Positions 8,784 through 16,300 of a DNA stretch of 64,000 nucleotides are shown here, piece after piece. The stretch is from Marinobacter sp. LV10R510-11A (GTDB taxonomy: Bacteria; Pseudomonadota; Gammaproteobacteria; Pseudomonadales; Oleiphilaceae): contig NZ_LT907980.1 in assembly GCF_900215155.1 (NCBI RefSeq), forward strand, positions 1,054,001 through 1,118,000, read 5' to 3'. The notes below the pieces were generated by a model. The model was not told the DNA's origin. It made no database searches and saw only the letters and a list, made by a program, of their open reading frames with translations. How positions within the stretch are numbered: position 1 is the first letter of the stretch; each line of letters opens with the position of its first letter. The translations under genes were made by a program, and so were the position numbers.

Positions 8784-9224
8784 CTAACTTGGAAAGGGTT
8801 TTTTACCGCTCATGATCTGCAGAACAAAGGTGCCGGATGCTGTAATTAACAGGAAGCCGTGAAAGGCCGCCATTGCGGTCATGAATCGAAGGTGTCCGTC
8901 AGGCATGAGGTCGCCCCGCCCGAGCGTCGTGAAGTTGACCAGCGAGAAGTAATAATAGTCCATGAAGATGAGGGCTCTGCCGTTACCAGATACAGACGAC
9001 ACAAGGTCGCCAATCTGCAGTTCATGTACGGCGACCCAGAAGCCTGCCGCATAGAGCAGCGCCTCGGACGTGTGGGCAAGCACGATCGCGGCGACCGCGA
9101 TGGCAAGGCAGTGCCCCGGGTGGCGAGACGGCGTCACGAACTGTGACGCGAACCGCAGCGCGCCGTAATGCATCGCAGTACAGACGCCGATCAGGGCCGC
9201 CGCCAGTGCAATCGCCAAAATCAT
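8784..9224 (-). CDS. Two-helix potassium-channel-like protein
   Basis: 147 residues from the ATG at 9224. The pore region near residues 105-118 reads YYYFSLVNFTTLGRGDLMP, matching the TTVGYGD selectivity filter of Ion_trans_2 channels but with Leu and Arg in place of Val and Tyr. Membrane helices lie on both sides. The Arg in the filter makes potassium selectivity doubtful. Start choice is awkward: a strong AAAGGAGAT ribosome site sits before an out-of-frame ATG at 9252, and the frame is open to 9371 without a good site. The 9224 start fits the usual N-terminal helix. Confidence 0.7.
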   Translation of the reverse strand: MILAIALAAALIGVCTAMHYGALRFASQFVTPSRHPGHCLAIAVAAIVLAHTSEALLYAAGFWVAVHELQIGDLVSSVSGNGRALIFMDYYYFSLVNFTTLGRGDLMPDGHLRFMTAMAAFHGFLLITASGTFVLQIMSGKKPFPS

Positions 9225-9419
9225 CGGTTGTCCGTAAGCGCCAATATGACATGCGGTATCTCCTTTGATAACGTCGGCAAACAACGTGCCTGCGCCGGAA
9301 TGTTCCGGTAGGGTTCCAACGATTTTATGATCGAGGAGTCCTGCCGGTTTCAGTATAACAAGTATAGACACCCTTTTTCATAGATCAATCACCTGATGTG
9401 ATGGGTTAGAGGTAGACAA

Positions 9420-10712
9420 TCACACCTGAAACACAGGCGCGAAACCACCACCAGGCGTGCGAAAGTTGGTGGTCTGGCCCTGGTATACACGGGCTGCGGC
9501 GAGCAAACGTTTCCCCGCGTAGGTGTAAAGGCGAATGTCGACCTTTCTCGCGGTTAAGGTGCCGTCAATTCTCATGGTTCGTTCCCCCGCAGGAACGAAG
9601 TTCTGTGCAATATAGTCGCCTTTAAGAATGTTTTCGAAAACGCGCCGGGTCAACTTGCTGCCCCGGTAGACGCCTTTGCTGCCGTGACCAGCAACGGGCT
9701 TGAAGAACAGTTCACGCCGAGCACTCCACAGTTCTGCCGCGTCGCTTGCTTCAACCAGGCGGGTCTTGGGCACGGCACTCGCCAGATATCCGGCTTCAAC
9801 TTCATTCAGCCCCCAGTCGCGCAGGGTCTGGGGGTCGGACAGTAGAATCAGGTTTCGTTTGTCGGCCATGAGCGCATGCACACGGGGGTTGGGGGTTACC
9901 ACCACCGCGCCGTCGAGATACGCGCGCCTTAGCGCCTCATGAGTCGGGGCGTCCAGTGCGAAGTCCACCAGTCGGTTGTACACCATATCGATGCGTTTGC
10001 CCTTTGCGGTCAAGGCACCACCGACGTATTCAAGCTCTGACGGGTCGAGTATCAAGGTATCAATGCCTCTGGCCTGAAGTAGCTGTTGGGCCAGCTGGAA
10101 TTCAGGGAACATGAACTGGGTCTCCGGGGCATCGTCCACAATGGCCAAGCGGCTGGGCATCGAGTCAGTGCGTTGCCTCTGCCACTCCTGTTGAAACATA
10201 TCTAACACCGCGTCCTCAAACCCATCCAGCGCCTGCTTGGTCGCTGCGGTCTGTTGCGATGGGTCACAGCATCGATGTTGAGCCCGAGCCAGCACAACGT
10301 TGAGAAACGCACCGCCGGCATTGGTATTGATCTCAATCAGCTGAGGGCCGTCTGGGCCCAGGTGAAAGTCATAGCCCATGAAGGCCCCTATGGGGCCTGG
10401 ATCGAAGCTGGCGATTTCCGGCGCCCAGGACAGTGCGCGCTCCCGATACAACGGAAGTTCGGTGGCTGATTCGATCGCCTGAACGATCCGTTCCATCGTC
10501 TCTACGTCGGTCTGGGGGATGAAAACGGGCGTGTTTGAAAAAAGATGCTGGAGTTCGGGAACCGCTGATAGATCGTTTCCAGCGCCCACAAATTGATTTT
10601 GGAGATTCTCGTTGAGAGCTTTGCGGTCAAGAGTGACGCAGTAGCACTGTCGGTTGAGCTGGTCTGCGCGAGTATTGGTGATTCGTTGGTTTTCCTGAGT
10701 CACGTCTTCCAT
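9420..10712 (-). CDS. Glutathione-synthetase-like (permuted) ATP-grasp protein, intact copy
   Basis: 430 residues. The order of motifs is that of circularly permuted ATP-grasp ligases such as eukaryotic glutathione synthetase: first LIEINTNAGG (residue ~130), where the eukaryotic enzyme has IEINTISASFGG; then a Rossmann-like substrate domain (RLAIVDDAPETQ ... DMVYNRLVDF, residues ~180-250); then the ATP-binding FFKPVAGHGSKGVYRG (residue ~345); then a Gly-rich C-terminal TPGGGFAPVF. This points to an ATP-dependent peptide or amide bond ligase; substrate unknown. No signal peptide, so cytoplasmic. It diverges from TTCAG promoter C and the DsrE/propeller operon. Copies 1 and 3 are decayed. Confidence 0.7.
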   Translation of the reverse strand: MEDVTQENQRITNTRADQLNRQCYCVTLDRKALNENLQNQFVGAGNDLSAVPELQHLFSNTPVFIPQTDVETMERIVQAIESATELPLYRERALSWAPEIASFDPGPIGAFMGYDFHLGPDGPQLIEINTNAGGAFLNVVLARAQHRCCDPSQQTAATKQALDGFEDAVLDMFQQEWQRQRTDSMPSRLAIVDDAPETQFMFPEFQLAQQLLQARGIDTLILDPSELEYVGGALTAKGKRIDMVYNRLVDFALDAPTHEALRRAYLDGAVVVTPNPRVHALMADKRNLILLSDPQTLRDWGLNEVEAGYLASAVPKTRLVEASDAAELWSARRELFFKPVAGHGSKGVYRGSKLTRRVFENILKGDYIAQNFVPAGERTMRIDGTLTARKVDIRLYTYAGKRLLAAARVYQGQTTNFRTPGGGFAPVFQV

Positions 10713-10796
10713 TTGGAGCCCGTAGTGTAAGTAAGTTGTTCGGACTGTAGTTTCGGCCTTGATCCTCGTCAAACAAGTAGATATTTGGCAACTTTT

Positions 10797-10828
10797 TTCA
10801 GGTCTATTTCAGCTTCGTGTGTTGGACT
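10797..10828 (+). promoter_or_regulatory. Tandem TTCAG box promoter C (upstream of DsrE operon)
   Basis: TTCAG-GTCTAT-TTCAG at 10797-10812, ten bases, then TGGACT at 10823-10828. It lies 93 bp before the leader ORF at 10921 and 142 bp before the DsrE gene. Confidence 0.65.
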
Positions 10829-10920
10829 GCTAGAACCCAACTTGCTCTAAACTGAACCATTTAAGATATATCGTACCTGTATTAGTTTGGAGAAAGTATT
10901 TTAGATTTTGGAGGATTTTT

Positions 10921-10986
10921 ATGAGTTGGTTAACAAAAAACAAGTTCCTATCCCTCAAGGAGATTTGTCATGATCATCAATTATAG
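10921..10986 (+). CDS. Possible 21-residue leader peptide overlapping the DsrE start
   Basis: An ATG with a textbook ribosome site (GGAGGATTTTT) opens a 21-codon frame, MSWLTKNKFLSLKEICHDHQL, whose stop at 10984 lies 15 bases inside the DsrE gene in another frame. The overlap suggests translational coupling. The Cys-His-Asp-His end is of the kind that could sense metal or be a stalling sequence, but this is speculation. It is too short for coding statistics. Confidence 0.35.
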   Translation: MSWLTKNKFLSLKEICHDHQL

Positions 10987-11488
10987 AAGCATATTTCGCC
11001 GAATTCCCCGCATCTTCTTTGCGGCCGTCTATATGGCCCTGATGTCTCTACCTGCAGGAGCAGCCGGGTACGACAATGCTCTGAAGGGCGTTAAAAACTA
11101 TGACGCTGTTTACGAGGTGAGCCAAGGTGATCCCAAGGTCGTTAACCCCGTTTTCATGGTAATAAAGAACTCCTACGAAGCACCTGAAGTGCAGGCGCTT
11201 GCGAAAGATCCCAACATCGCCATCGTTTTTCACGGGCCGGTGGTGAAACTGCTCTCGACTGACAGCGCACCGTTTAATAAGGCAGAACTGGTCGAGGTAC
11301 AGAAATTCCAGGCGACTCTTAAACAAATGAAGAAGGACGGGGTGACGCTGGAAGTTTGCCGTTTCGCTTTGAAAGGGATGGGTGTAGATGAGGCGACGAT
11401 CATTCCGGAGATCGACCCGGTAGATAATGGTTTCGTCTCGGTCATCGGCTATCAGATGCAGGGGTACGCGGTTGTCCGAATCCCCTAA
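10970..11488 (+). CDS. Exported DsrE-family protein
   Basis: 172 residues: Sec signal (residues ~1-32, ending SLPAGAAG), then a DsrE/DsrF-like fold in which the FMVIKNSYEAPEVQALAK and IAIVFHGPVVKLL segments match strands of that family. A conserved Cys sits at LEVCRFALKGMGV (residue ~128), the position used by DsrE-type sulfur carriers. Periplasmic location is predicted from the signal. Good ribosome site AAGGAGATTTGTC. It is controlled by promoter C and followed, after promoter D, by the propeller gene, suggesting a role in periplasmic thiol or metal stress. No biochemical function is established for exported members. Confidence 0.8.
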   Translation: MIINYRSIFRRIPRIFFAAVYMALMSLPAGAAGYDNALKGVKNYDAVYEVSQGDPKVVNPVFMVIKNSYEAPEVQALAKDPNIAIVFHGPVVKLLSTDSAPFNKAELVEVQKFQATLKQMKKDGVTLEVCRFALKGMGVDEATIIPEIDPVDNGFVSVIGYQMQGYAVVRIP

Positions 11489-11502
11489 ACAAAAAAAGTT
11501 GT

Positions 11503-11534
11503 TTCAGGCCTGTATCAGTTTTGTGTGTTGGACT
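11503..11534 (+). promoter_or_regulatory. Tandem TTCAG box promoter D (upstream of propeller gene)
   Basis: TTCAG-GCCTGT-ATCAG at 11503-11518, ten bases, then TGGACT at 11529-11534, within the DsrE-propeller gap. The box and the following ~25 bases are nearly identical to sites B and C, so the promoter itself has been duplicated. Confidence 0.6.
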
Positions 11535-11620
11535 GCCAGGTAATGGCCACGCACGGTCGGAACCCTTGCCAGCCGGGCGGGGAAATTGTACTGAAATCTT
11601 CCAATCTGAAAGGTGACGCG

Positions 11621-12694
11621 ATGAAACATCATTTTTACAAACGTTGGCTTGTAGGGCTTGCCGCCAGTATTACGATGAGTTTGTCGCTGATGGCGGCTGC
11701 GGGTACTAGCCGGGCATTTGTTCCCATGGGGGTGGCCGATTCGGTGGGCGTTATTGATCTGGAAAGTCGTCAGATGACGTCGTCAATTGCCGGAACGGTG
11801 AATACCCATGGCTCCGCACTGACCCCAGACGGGCGGTACCTGATTGTAGGCAGTCTGACCGCCCATGAAAGCGAGGAGCCTGTCAGCCGGCCGGAAGGTG
11901 TAACCGAAGACGAACACGCCGCCCATCATGGCGGTGGCGCTGCTGCGACATCGGAAGAATCGAATGCCGGACTGCTCTATGTGGTGGACACTGAAACGAA
12001 TGCGATTGTTCGCAAACTGGAGGTTCCAGGGCCGGTGCATCATGTTCTGGTGACCTCGGATGGTCGCTATGCCGTTTCCACCCACCCCATGGGTGGCGGT
12101 ATCAGTGTTGTTGATCTGGATTCCGGAAAGGTGGTTAAAACGGTAGCAACGGGACCTGCCCCCAATTACATGGTGGAAACGGACGACGGTCAGTCGCTTC
12201 TGGTCAGCAATAGCGGTAATGACACAATCAGCGAAGTGGACACCGGGCACTGGTTCGTCAAGCGTAACCTTCGGGTTGGTGGTGGTCCGGAACATATGGT
12301 GCTCGCCCCCGACAACGAGCGGCTTTATGTCAACAATGTTACATCCGGCCAAGTTGTTGTCGTCGAGCTTTCGAGCGGCACGGTGGCGGCAACGTACGAA
12401 GTGGGGGAGGAACCTCATGGCGTTGGTTTGAGCGAAGACGGCCAGGTACTTTACGCAACCAGTAAGGGAAGTAATCGGGTCGTTCGGATTGATCTGGCCA
12501 GCGGAACGCGCCAAAGCGCGGCATTGGCGCCGGCACCTTATCACCTCGCTGTATCCCCCCGGAATGGCCAGCTGCTGATTACCAGTCGCACCAAGAGCAA
12601 GCTTTGGGTGCTCGACTCAGAGTCCCTCAAAGTGATTGATGAGATTCCGTTAGAAGGTATAGGCCATCAGATATCGATTAAGGGTAAAAAATAG
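11621..12694 (+). CDS. YncE-like seven-bladed beta-propeller protein, intact copy
   Basis: 357 residues with a Sec signal (ending near AAAGTSRAF) and repeated YVTN-type blades of about 42 residues (for example GLLYVVDTETNAIVRKLEVP, then YAVSTHPMGGGISVVDLDSG). A His-rich insertion (residues ~115-125, EDEHAAHHGGGA) could bind copper. Periplasmic. YncE-type propellers are often metal- or stress-induced; the function is uncertain. The start at 11621 has an AAAGGTGACGCG site. The EamA transporter gene begins four bases after its stop. Two decayed copies are at 4854 and 18226. Confidence 0.85.
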   Translation: MKHHFYKRWLVGLAASITMSLSLMAAAGTSRAFVPMGVADSVGVIDLESRQMTSSIAGTVNTHGSALTPDGRYLIVGSLTAHESEEPVSRPEGVTEDEHAAHHGGGAAATSEESNAGLLYVVDTETNAIVRKLEVPGPVHHVLVTSDGRYAVSTHPMGGGISVVDLDSGKVVKTVATGPAPNYMVETDDGQSLLVSNSGNDTISEVDTGHWFVKRNLRVGGGPEHMVLAPDNERLYVNNVTSGQVVVVELSSGTVAATYEVGEEPHGVGLSEDGQVLYATSKGSNRVVRIDLASGTRQSAALAPAPYHLAVSPRNGQLLITSRTKSKLWVLDSESLKVIDEIPLEGIGHQISIKGKK

Positions 12695-12698
12695 CGCA

Positions 12699-13604
12699 AT
12701 GGCAAACCAATCACTTTCATTACAGACCATCATCGGAATGGTGGTCGTTGCGATTCTTTGGGCCATCTGCTTTCCGTTCATAACGGTTGGTTTACCGGAT
12801 GCGCCCCCCTTGCTGTTCGCGTCTATAAGAGCCCTTTTGGCGGGAGGGTGTTTAATTGTTGTAGGAATGAAAATGGGGCGAATGCCCCATTATTCGTTTC
12901 GGGGTTTGATGATGCTTGCGCTGATCGGTTTCAGTTACACCGGAATGGGGCTTGGCGGTATGTTCCTCGGAGCAAGTGATGTAGGGCCAGGGGTCGCAAC
13001 TGTACTGGCGAATGCGCAACCTCTTTTCGCCGCGATACTGTCGCTTTTTGTGCTCAAGGAAGTCATTACTGTTCGTTTGTATTTGGGTTTGTTCATTGGC
13101 TTTGTCGGGGTCGTTATTCTCGCTCTACCCGGTTTTGACGTTGGTGCAGATCGTTCGATCGGCGCGCTCTATGTACTTGGCGGGGCCGTTGGGACGGCCA
13201 TTGGGAATGTTCTGTTGAAACTTCAGGCCGGCGACGGGGATGTGTATTGGCCTATGGGGATCCAGCTCGTAATGGGGGCGGTATTTCTGTTTCTGGCTTC
13301 TTTGTTGGCGGGTGAAGGCTTTGAGGTTGACTGGACATGGTCATTTGCCGGCGCTGTCTTCGTGCTTGCAGTCCCCGCAACGGCGTTAATGGTAGTGCTC
13401 TGGTATGCACTTCTTGCCAGAGCACCGTTGAATAAGCTCAATCCTTTTACTTTTCTGACACCGATCTTTGGTTTACTTATCGGAACTCTATTTTTTGATG
13501 AGACATTCAGTACCGTGGAAATGACCGGAATTGCGATCACGGTTGTGGGGCTGCTGGTGATTATCATAGTTCCAAAGCAGGAAAGCGTATTGCTTGAGTC
13601 GTGA
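12699..13604 (+). CDS. EamA/DMT-family transporter in the propeller operon
   Basis: 301 residues with ten hydrophobic segments in two EamA repeats (FLGASDVGPGVATVLANAQP and FDETFSTVEMTGIAI are typical family positions). It starts four bases after the propeller stop, so it is co-transcribed and probably translationally coupled. Placed in an inferred metal-induced operon with a DsrE protein and a propeller, it may export a metabolite or ligand. Substrate cannot be read from sequence. Confidence 0.85.
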   Translation: MANQSLSLQTIIGMVVVAILWAICFPFITVGLPDAPPLLFASIRALLAGGCLIVVGMKMGRMPHYSFRGLMMLALIGFSYTGMGLGGMFLGASDVGPGVATVLANAQPLFAAILSLFVLKEVITVRLYLGLFIGFVGVVILALPGFDVGADRSIGALYVLGGAVGTAIGNVLLKLQAGDGDVYWPMGIQLVMGAVFLFLASLLAGEGFEVDWTWSFAGAVFVLAVPATALMVVLWYALLARAPLNKLNPFTFLTPIFGLLIGTLFFDETFSTVEMTGIAITVVGLLVIIIVPKQESVLLES

Positions 13605-13644
13605 GGCAGCACGATACCCGCTGCGTGCTAACCGTGTTCCCCGC

Positions 13645-13983
13645 TCATTTCCGCTGATTGATACGAGCGGCAAAGAAGTTGTAGAGCGGGGCGAAAATTA
13701 ACGCCACGTACCAGCCGTAGCCAAAGCTTTCTGCCAGACCCAGGAAAAAACTTGACCAGCTCAACCAAGTGACGCCAGGCAGCAGACGCAACCAGCTCTC
13801 ATACATCGCGTGGTCTGGAAACAACAGGTCGAAACCGACGCAAAGAATGAAGGTCACGGCAAGGAACAGACCGAGGCTCATCCCGAAGGCGATCACGGGT
13901 ATTCGAGGCACGGCCTGAACCGGTAGGGGTGTGCCACAGCGCAGCTTAGATTTGGTGTTCGAAACGGTCTCGGCGTCAGTCAT
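13645..13983 (-). CDS. DUF5676 family small membrane protein (copy 2)
   Basis: 112 residues, nearly identical to the protein at 1583-1921 (same PRIPVIA and AESFGYGWYVALIF cores, scattered substitutions). It overlaps the end of the upstream YHS gene by 8 bp, as copy 1 does. Two or three membrane helices; family function unknown. It converges with the EamA gene 40 bp away. Confidence 0.8.
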   Translation of the reverse strand: MTDAETVSNTKSKLRCGTPLPVQAVPRIPVIAFGMSLGLFLAVTFILCVGFDLLFPDHAMYESWLRLLPGVTWLSWSSFFLGLAESFGYGWYVALIFAPLYNFFAARINQRK

Positions 13984-14332
13984 GTTCGTTCTCCGATTGA
14001 GTGGACGGGTGTTTGGCATCATCACCGGAAAGGTATTGCTCGGGTGAGGCCTCGAAGCCTTCCCGGCAGTCACGCGAGCAAAAGTAGTAGACATGGCCGT
14101 CATGGACACTCGACTTTGCCTTTTCAGTGTCGACGGTCTTGCCACATACAGGATCCACGTCGTCGGCAGGCGGAATCCAGCGCAGACCATCGGTGGCCTG
14201 TCCCTTTGGCGCTCCCTCGCCATGCTTGGCCTTACCGTGCCCATGGCCCATTACGTGAGCACCACAGCCAAAACGCATCATCAGGAAGATGATTCCTGCC
14301 CAAAGCATGAAATACGCCAATTCGTTCATCAT
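13976..14332 (-). CDS. YHS-domain membrane-anchored protein, full-length copy
   Basis: 118 residues: an N-terminal helix (YFMLWAGIIFLMMRFGCG), a His-rich linker (HVMGHGHGKAKHG), and a complete YHS domain starting DPVCGKTV (residue ~61) and ending FCSRDCREGFEASPE. YHS domains bind metal through these cysteines and occur in copper transporters and metal-handling proteins. Two adjacent ATG codons can start it; the second (14329) is better spaced from GGAG. Compared with copy 1 it keeps the first half of the domain. Coupled to DUF5676. Confidence 0.82.
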   Translation of the reverse strand: MMNELAYFMLWAGIIFLMMRFGCGAHVMGHGHGKAKHGEGAPKGQATDGLRWIPPADDVDPVCGKTVDTEKAKSSVHDGHVYYFCSRDCREGFEASPEQYLSGDDAKHPSTQSENEHD

Positions 14333-14447
14333 CTCTCTCCGTTAGTCAGAAACTCCCGGTACCGTTGATGACATTGCCCCCAAGCCTCCGCAGACAAAAT
14401 TCGTGAAGCGCGAATAGAAGTGCGCTGATCTGCGACGAGTAGCTGTA

Positions 14448-14575
14448 GCGGCCCGCAAACATAATCCCTCGGACCCGCAAACATCTGGCTTCACCAGACC
14501 ACATTCCGTGACAATGAGCGTTGAACCGGGACCATATTGCGTGCGAATGAGACCACAGGAACTGCCAATGAGACT
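14448..14575. repeat. Multiple terminal-repeat array, probable IS21-family end remnant
   Basis: Two copies of CCCGCAAACAT about 22 bp apart (near 14450 and 14472) are followed by three degenerate repeats of ~22 bp sharing GACCA...AATGAG (near 14497, 14530 and 14551). Tandem short repeats at the ends are characteristic of IS21-family elements. No transposase gene is left in the window. With the short ORF at 14622, this is all I can see in the 525-bp gap between 14333 and 14857. Confidence 0.4.
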
Positions 14576-14621
14576 GCAAACACCCGCTTCGGCCCACATT
14601 ATTTGAGAATAAAGCCCTCGG

Positions 14622-14753
14622 CTAGATCGGCAGCCCGACATCCCGCATTTGCTCCATTAACTCATGTGCCCGTGTCGCCTCCATGTTCCCTGTTAAAAAT
14701 CGCCTAACCTCCGCCGACCGCTGCAGCGAAGCGCTTGCCTGCGGCGCTTTCAC
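14622..14753 (-). CDS. Possible 43-residue ORF or gene fragment
   Basis: A GTG at 14753 opens a 43-residue frame that looks protein-like (RFLTGNMEATRAHELMEQMR, ending DVGLPI) rather than random, but it has no ribosome site and the frame is closed by a stop 11 codons upstream. It may be the 3' end of a gene lost with the neighbouring IS remnant. No family recognised. Confidence 0.2.
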   Translation of the reverse strand: MKAPQASASLQRSAEVRRFLTGNMEATRAHELMEQMRDVGLPI

Positions 14754-14857
14754 AAAATAAACAATCGAAACAAATTGTTACACAGTTTCATTCAAGACTT
14801 ACTATAATTTAGGCGGTCGCGCTAACGAGAATGCGGTAATTGATAAAGGAGAACACC

Positions 14858-16252
14858 GTGCAGAAAAACAGAACAATTTCCTTTGCCTGGGTTGTGGCTT
14901 GCGCCATTGCCTCGCCGTCGCTCATGGCAGCGACACCTGTTCCACTTTCACCGGCCCCAGAGGCGCTGTCCAAGGTCGAAGCGCCAGCGAACACAATCGA
15001 CAAGGCTACCCAATTAGAAAAAAGCTACTACAATTTCGAAGGGGTGCCAGTCCGATCAGTTAATTCCCCCGAGCACCAACCTCGCGTTGGTAACTCACCG
15101 GCGACAGTCTCAAAAACTCAAGCAAAAGTAACGACCAACGCCATAACTCCGCTCTGTACAACGCTCAGCACGGATACCACGTATACATTGGACAGCACCG
15201 AGACGGGCGGTTCTTACTGCTATCACTTCGAGATAACGCAGCGCGCCAAAACCCAGGTGTTCTTGATCGGACAAAATGCCAATACGGACTTTGCGTTGAC
15301 GCTGGTGAGACATGAGGCAGACGGTACGCTAACGTCACTGGGAACATCGGACCAACCCGGGAATGCCGATGAAGGACTCTTGGCACTCACCGAACCCGGT
15401 GACTACTACTGGTCAATGGACGCCAATGCTTCGGATGGTTCCGCCTTCCAGTTTGGCGCAATCGTAAATACTAATGCTGATACAAACGAACTCAATGACA
15501 CCGTGGGGCTTTCCACAGCTTTTCCGGCGGGGCAGTCTAGCCTTGAGGGTAATATGGATAGCGCCCAAGACATCGACTATTTCCATTATGAGGCGACTGA
15601 CGGTCAAGACCTGATGTTGCGACTGGACGATGAGTACGGTCAGGGTGAATGGAGCGCAGAGTATTTCACTGGCACAGCTTGGGTTACCTTCGCTGCAAAT
15701 CAGACCTACACCTTCTCAGGCTTACCGACGCCGTTCACGCTGCATGTTCGAGTCTCCCCGAATCCTAGCGTTGCTGTGAACCCTGACCACTTCTTTGCAT
15801 TAACCGCAGGTTCCCAAGTGACATCTTCGGATATGTCTGACGCCGATACCACCGAGAACATAGTCAGAATCGGATCGAGTGATTGGAGTCCTTTCCTGGT
15901 AACTCAAGTCCACAACGAAATGAACTGGCAGCTACGCGTGCTCGATTCAAACGGCAACCCAGTGCAGGGGGCCGTAGTGAATTTCCGGTACGCAACAGAT
16001 AATATTCCCACACAGACCGATACAGCCATCAGTGGAGCCACGGGCATTGCCTCTGGAACGGTCAACCTCCCGGACTGCAGCGGCAAATATGGGGTAACTC
16101 ACACTAGCGGTGGAAATACCTGGTTCACTAAGTTTGATGAAGGAGCCTGGGACATAAAAGTAGACGGCACCAATCCTGATGAAGTCGGGGTGGGGGGGCA
16201 GCACTATCCCAATGTTGCCATAGGCCACATCTGTAAGCAGACGCTTCAATAA
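14858..16252 (+). CDS. Secreted protein with pre-peptidase-C-like and Ig-like domains
   Basis: 464 residues from a GTG at 14858 with a strong AAAGGAGA site. Sec signal peptide (to MAAT, residue ~25). A threonine/proline-rich linker is followed by beta-rich repeats resembling bacterial pre-peptidase C-terminal domains (near residues 100-210 and 225-310, for example SAQDIDYFHYEATDGQDLML) and a C-terminal Ig-like/Big-1-type domain (LDSNGNPVQGAVVNFRYATD). Extracellular or surface role likely; no catalytic domain is visible. A TATAAT hexamer at 14803-14808 is the probable -10. No TTCAG box, so it is likely outside the metal regulon. Confidence 0.75.
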   Translation: MQKNRTISFAWVVACAIASPSLMAATPVPLSPAPEALSKVEAPANTIDKATQLEKSYYNFEGVPVRSVNSPEHQPRVGNSPATVSKTQAKVTTNAITPLCTTLSTDTTYTLDSTETGGSYCYHFEITQRAKTQVFLIGQNANTDFALTLVRHEADGTLTSLGTSDQPGNADEGLLALTEPGDYYWSMDANASDGSAFQFGAIVNTNADTNELNDTVGLSTAFPAGQSSLEGNMDSAQDIDYFHYEATDGQDLMLRLDDEYGQGEWSAEYFTGTAWVTFAANQTYTFSGLPTPFTLHVRVSPNPSVAVNPDHFFALTAGSQVTSSDMSDADTTENIVRIGSSDWSPFLVTQVHNEMNWQLRVLDSNGNPVQGAVVNFRYATDNIPTQTDTAISGATGIASGTVNLPDCSGKYGVTHTSGGNTWFTKFDEGAWDIKVDGTNPDEVGVGGQHYPNVAIGHICKQTLQ

Positions 16253-16259
16253 GTGCATC

Positions 16260-16284
16260 ACGGGCCCGGCCATGCCGGGCCCGT
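16260..16284. terminator. GC-rich hairpin between convergent genes
   Basis: ACGGGCCCGGC-CAT-GCCGGGCCCGT forms an 11-bp perfect stem with a three-base loop, just after the stop at 16252 and before the convergent stop at 16301. It lacks a long T tract, so termination strength is uncertain. Confidence 0.55.
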
Positions 16285-16300
16285 CTAGGTCTGAAAGCTA

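Noticed and set aside
11783..12544. 253-codon minus-strand frame opposite the propeller gene, repeated at 18192-18848
   Set aside because: Both are shadows of the same duplicated gene, with no ribosome site or domain.
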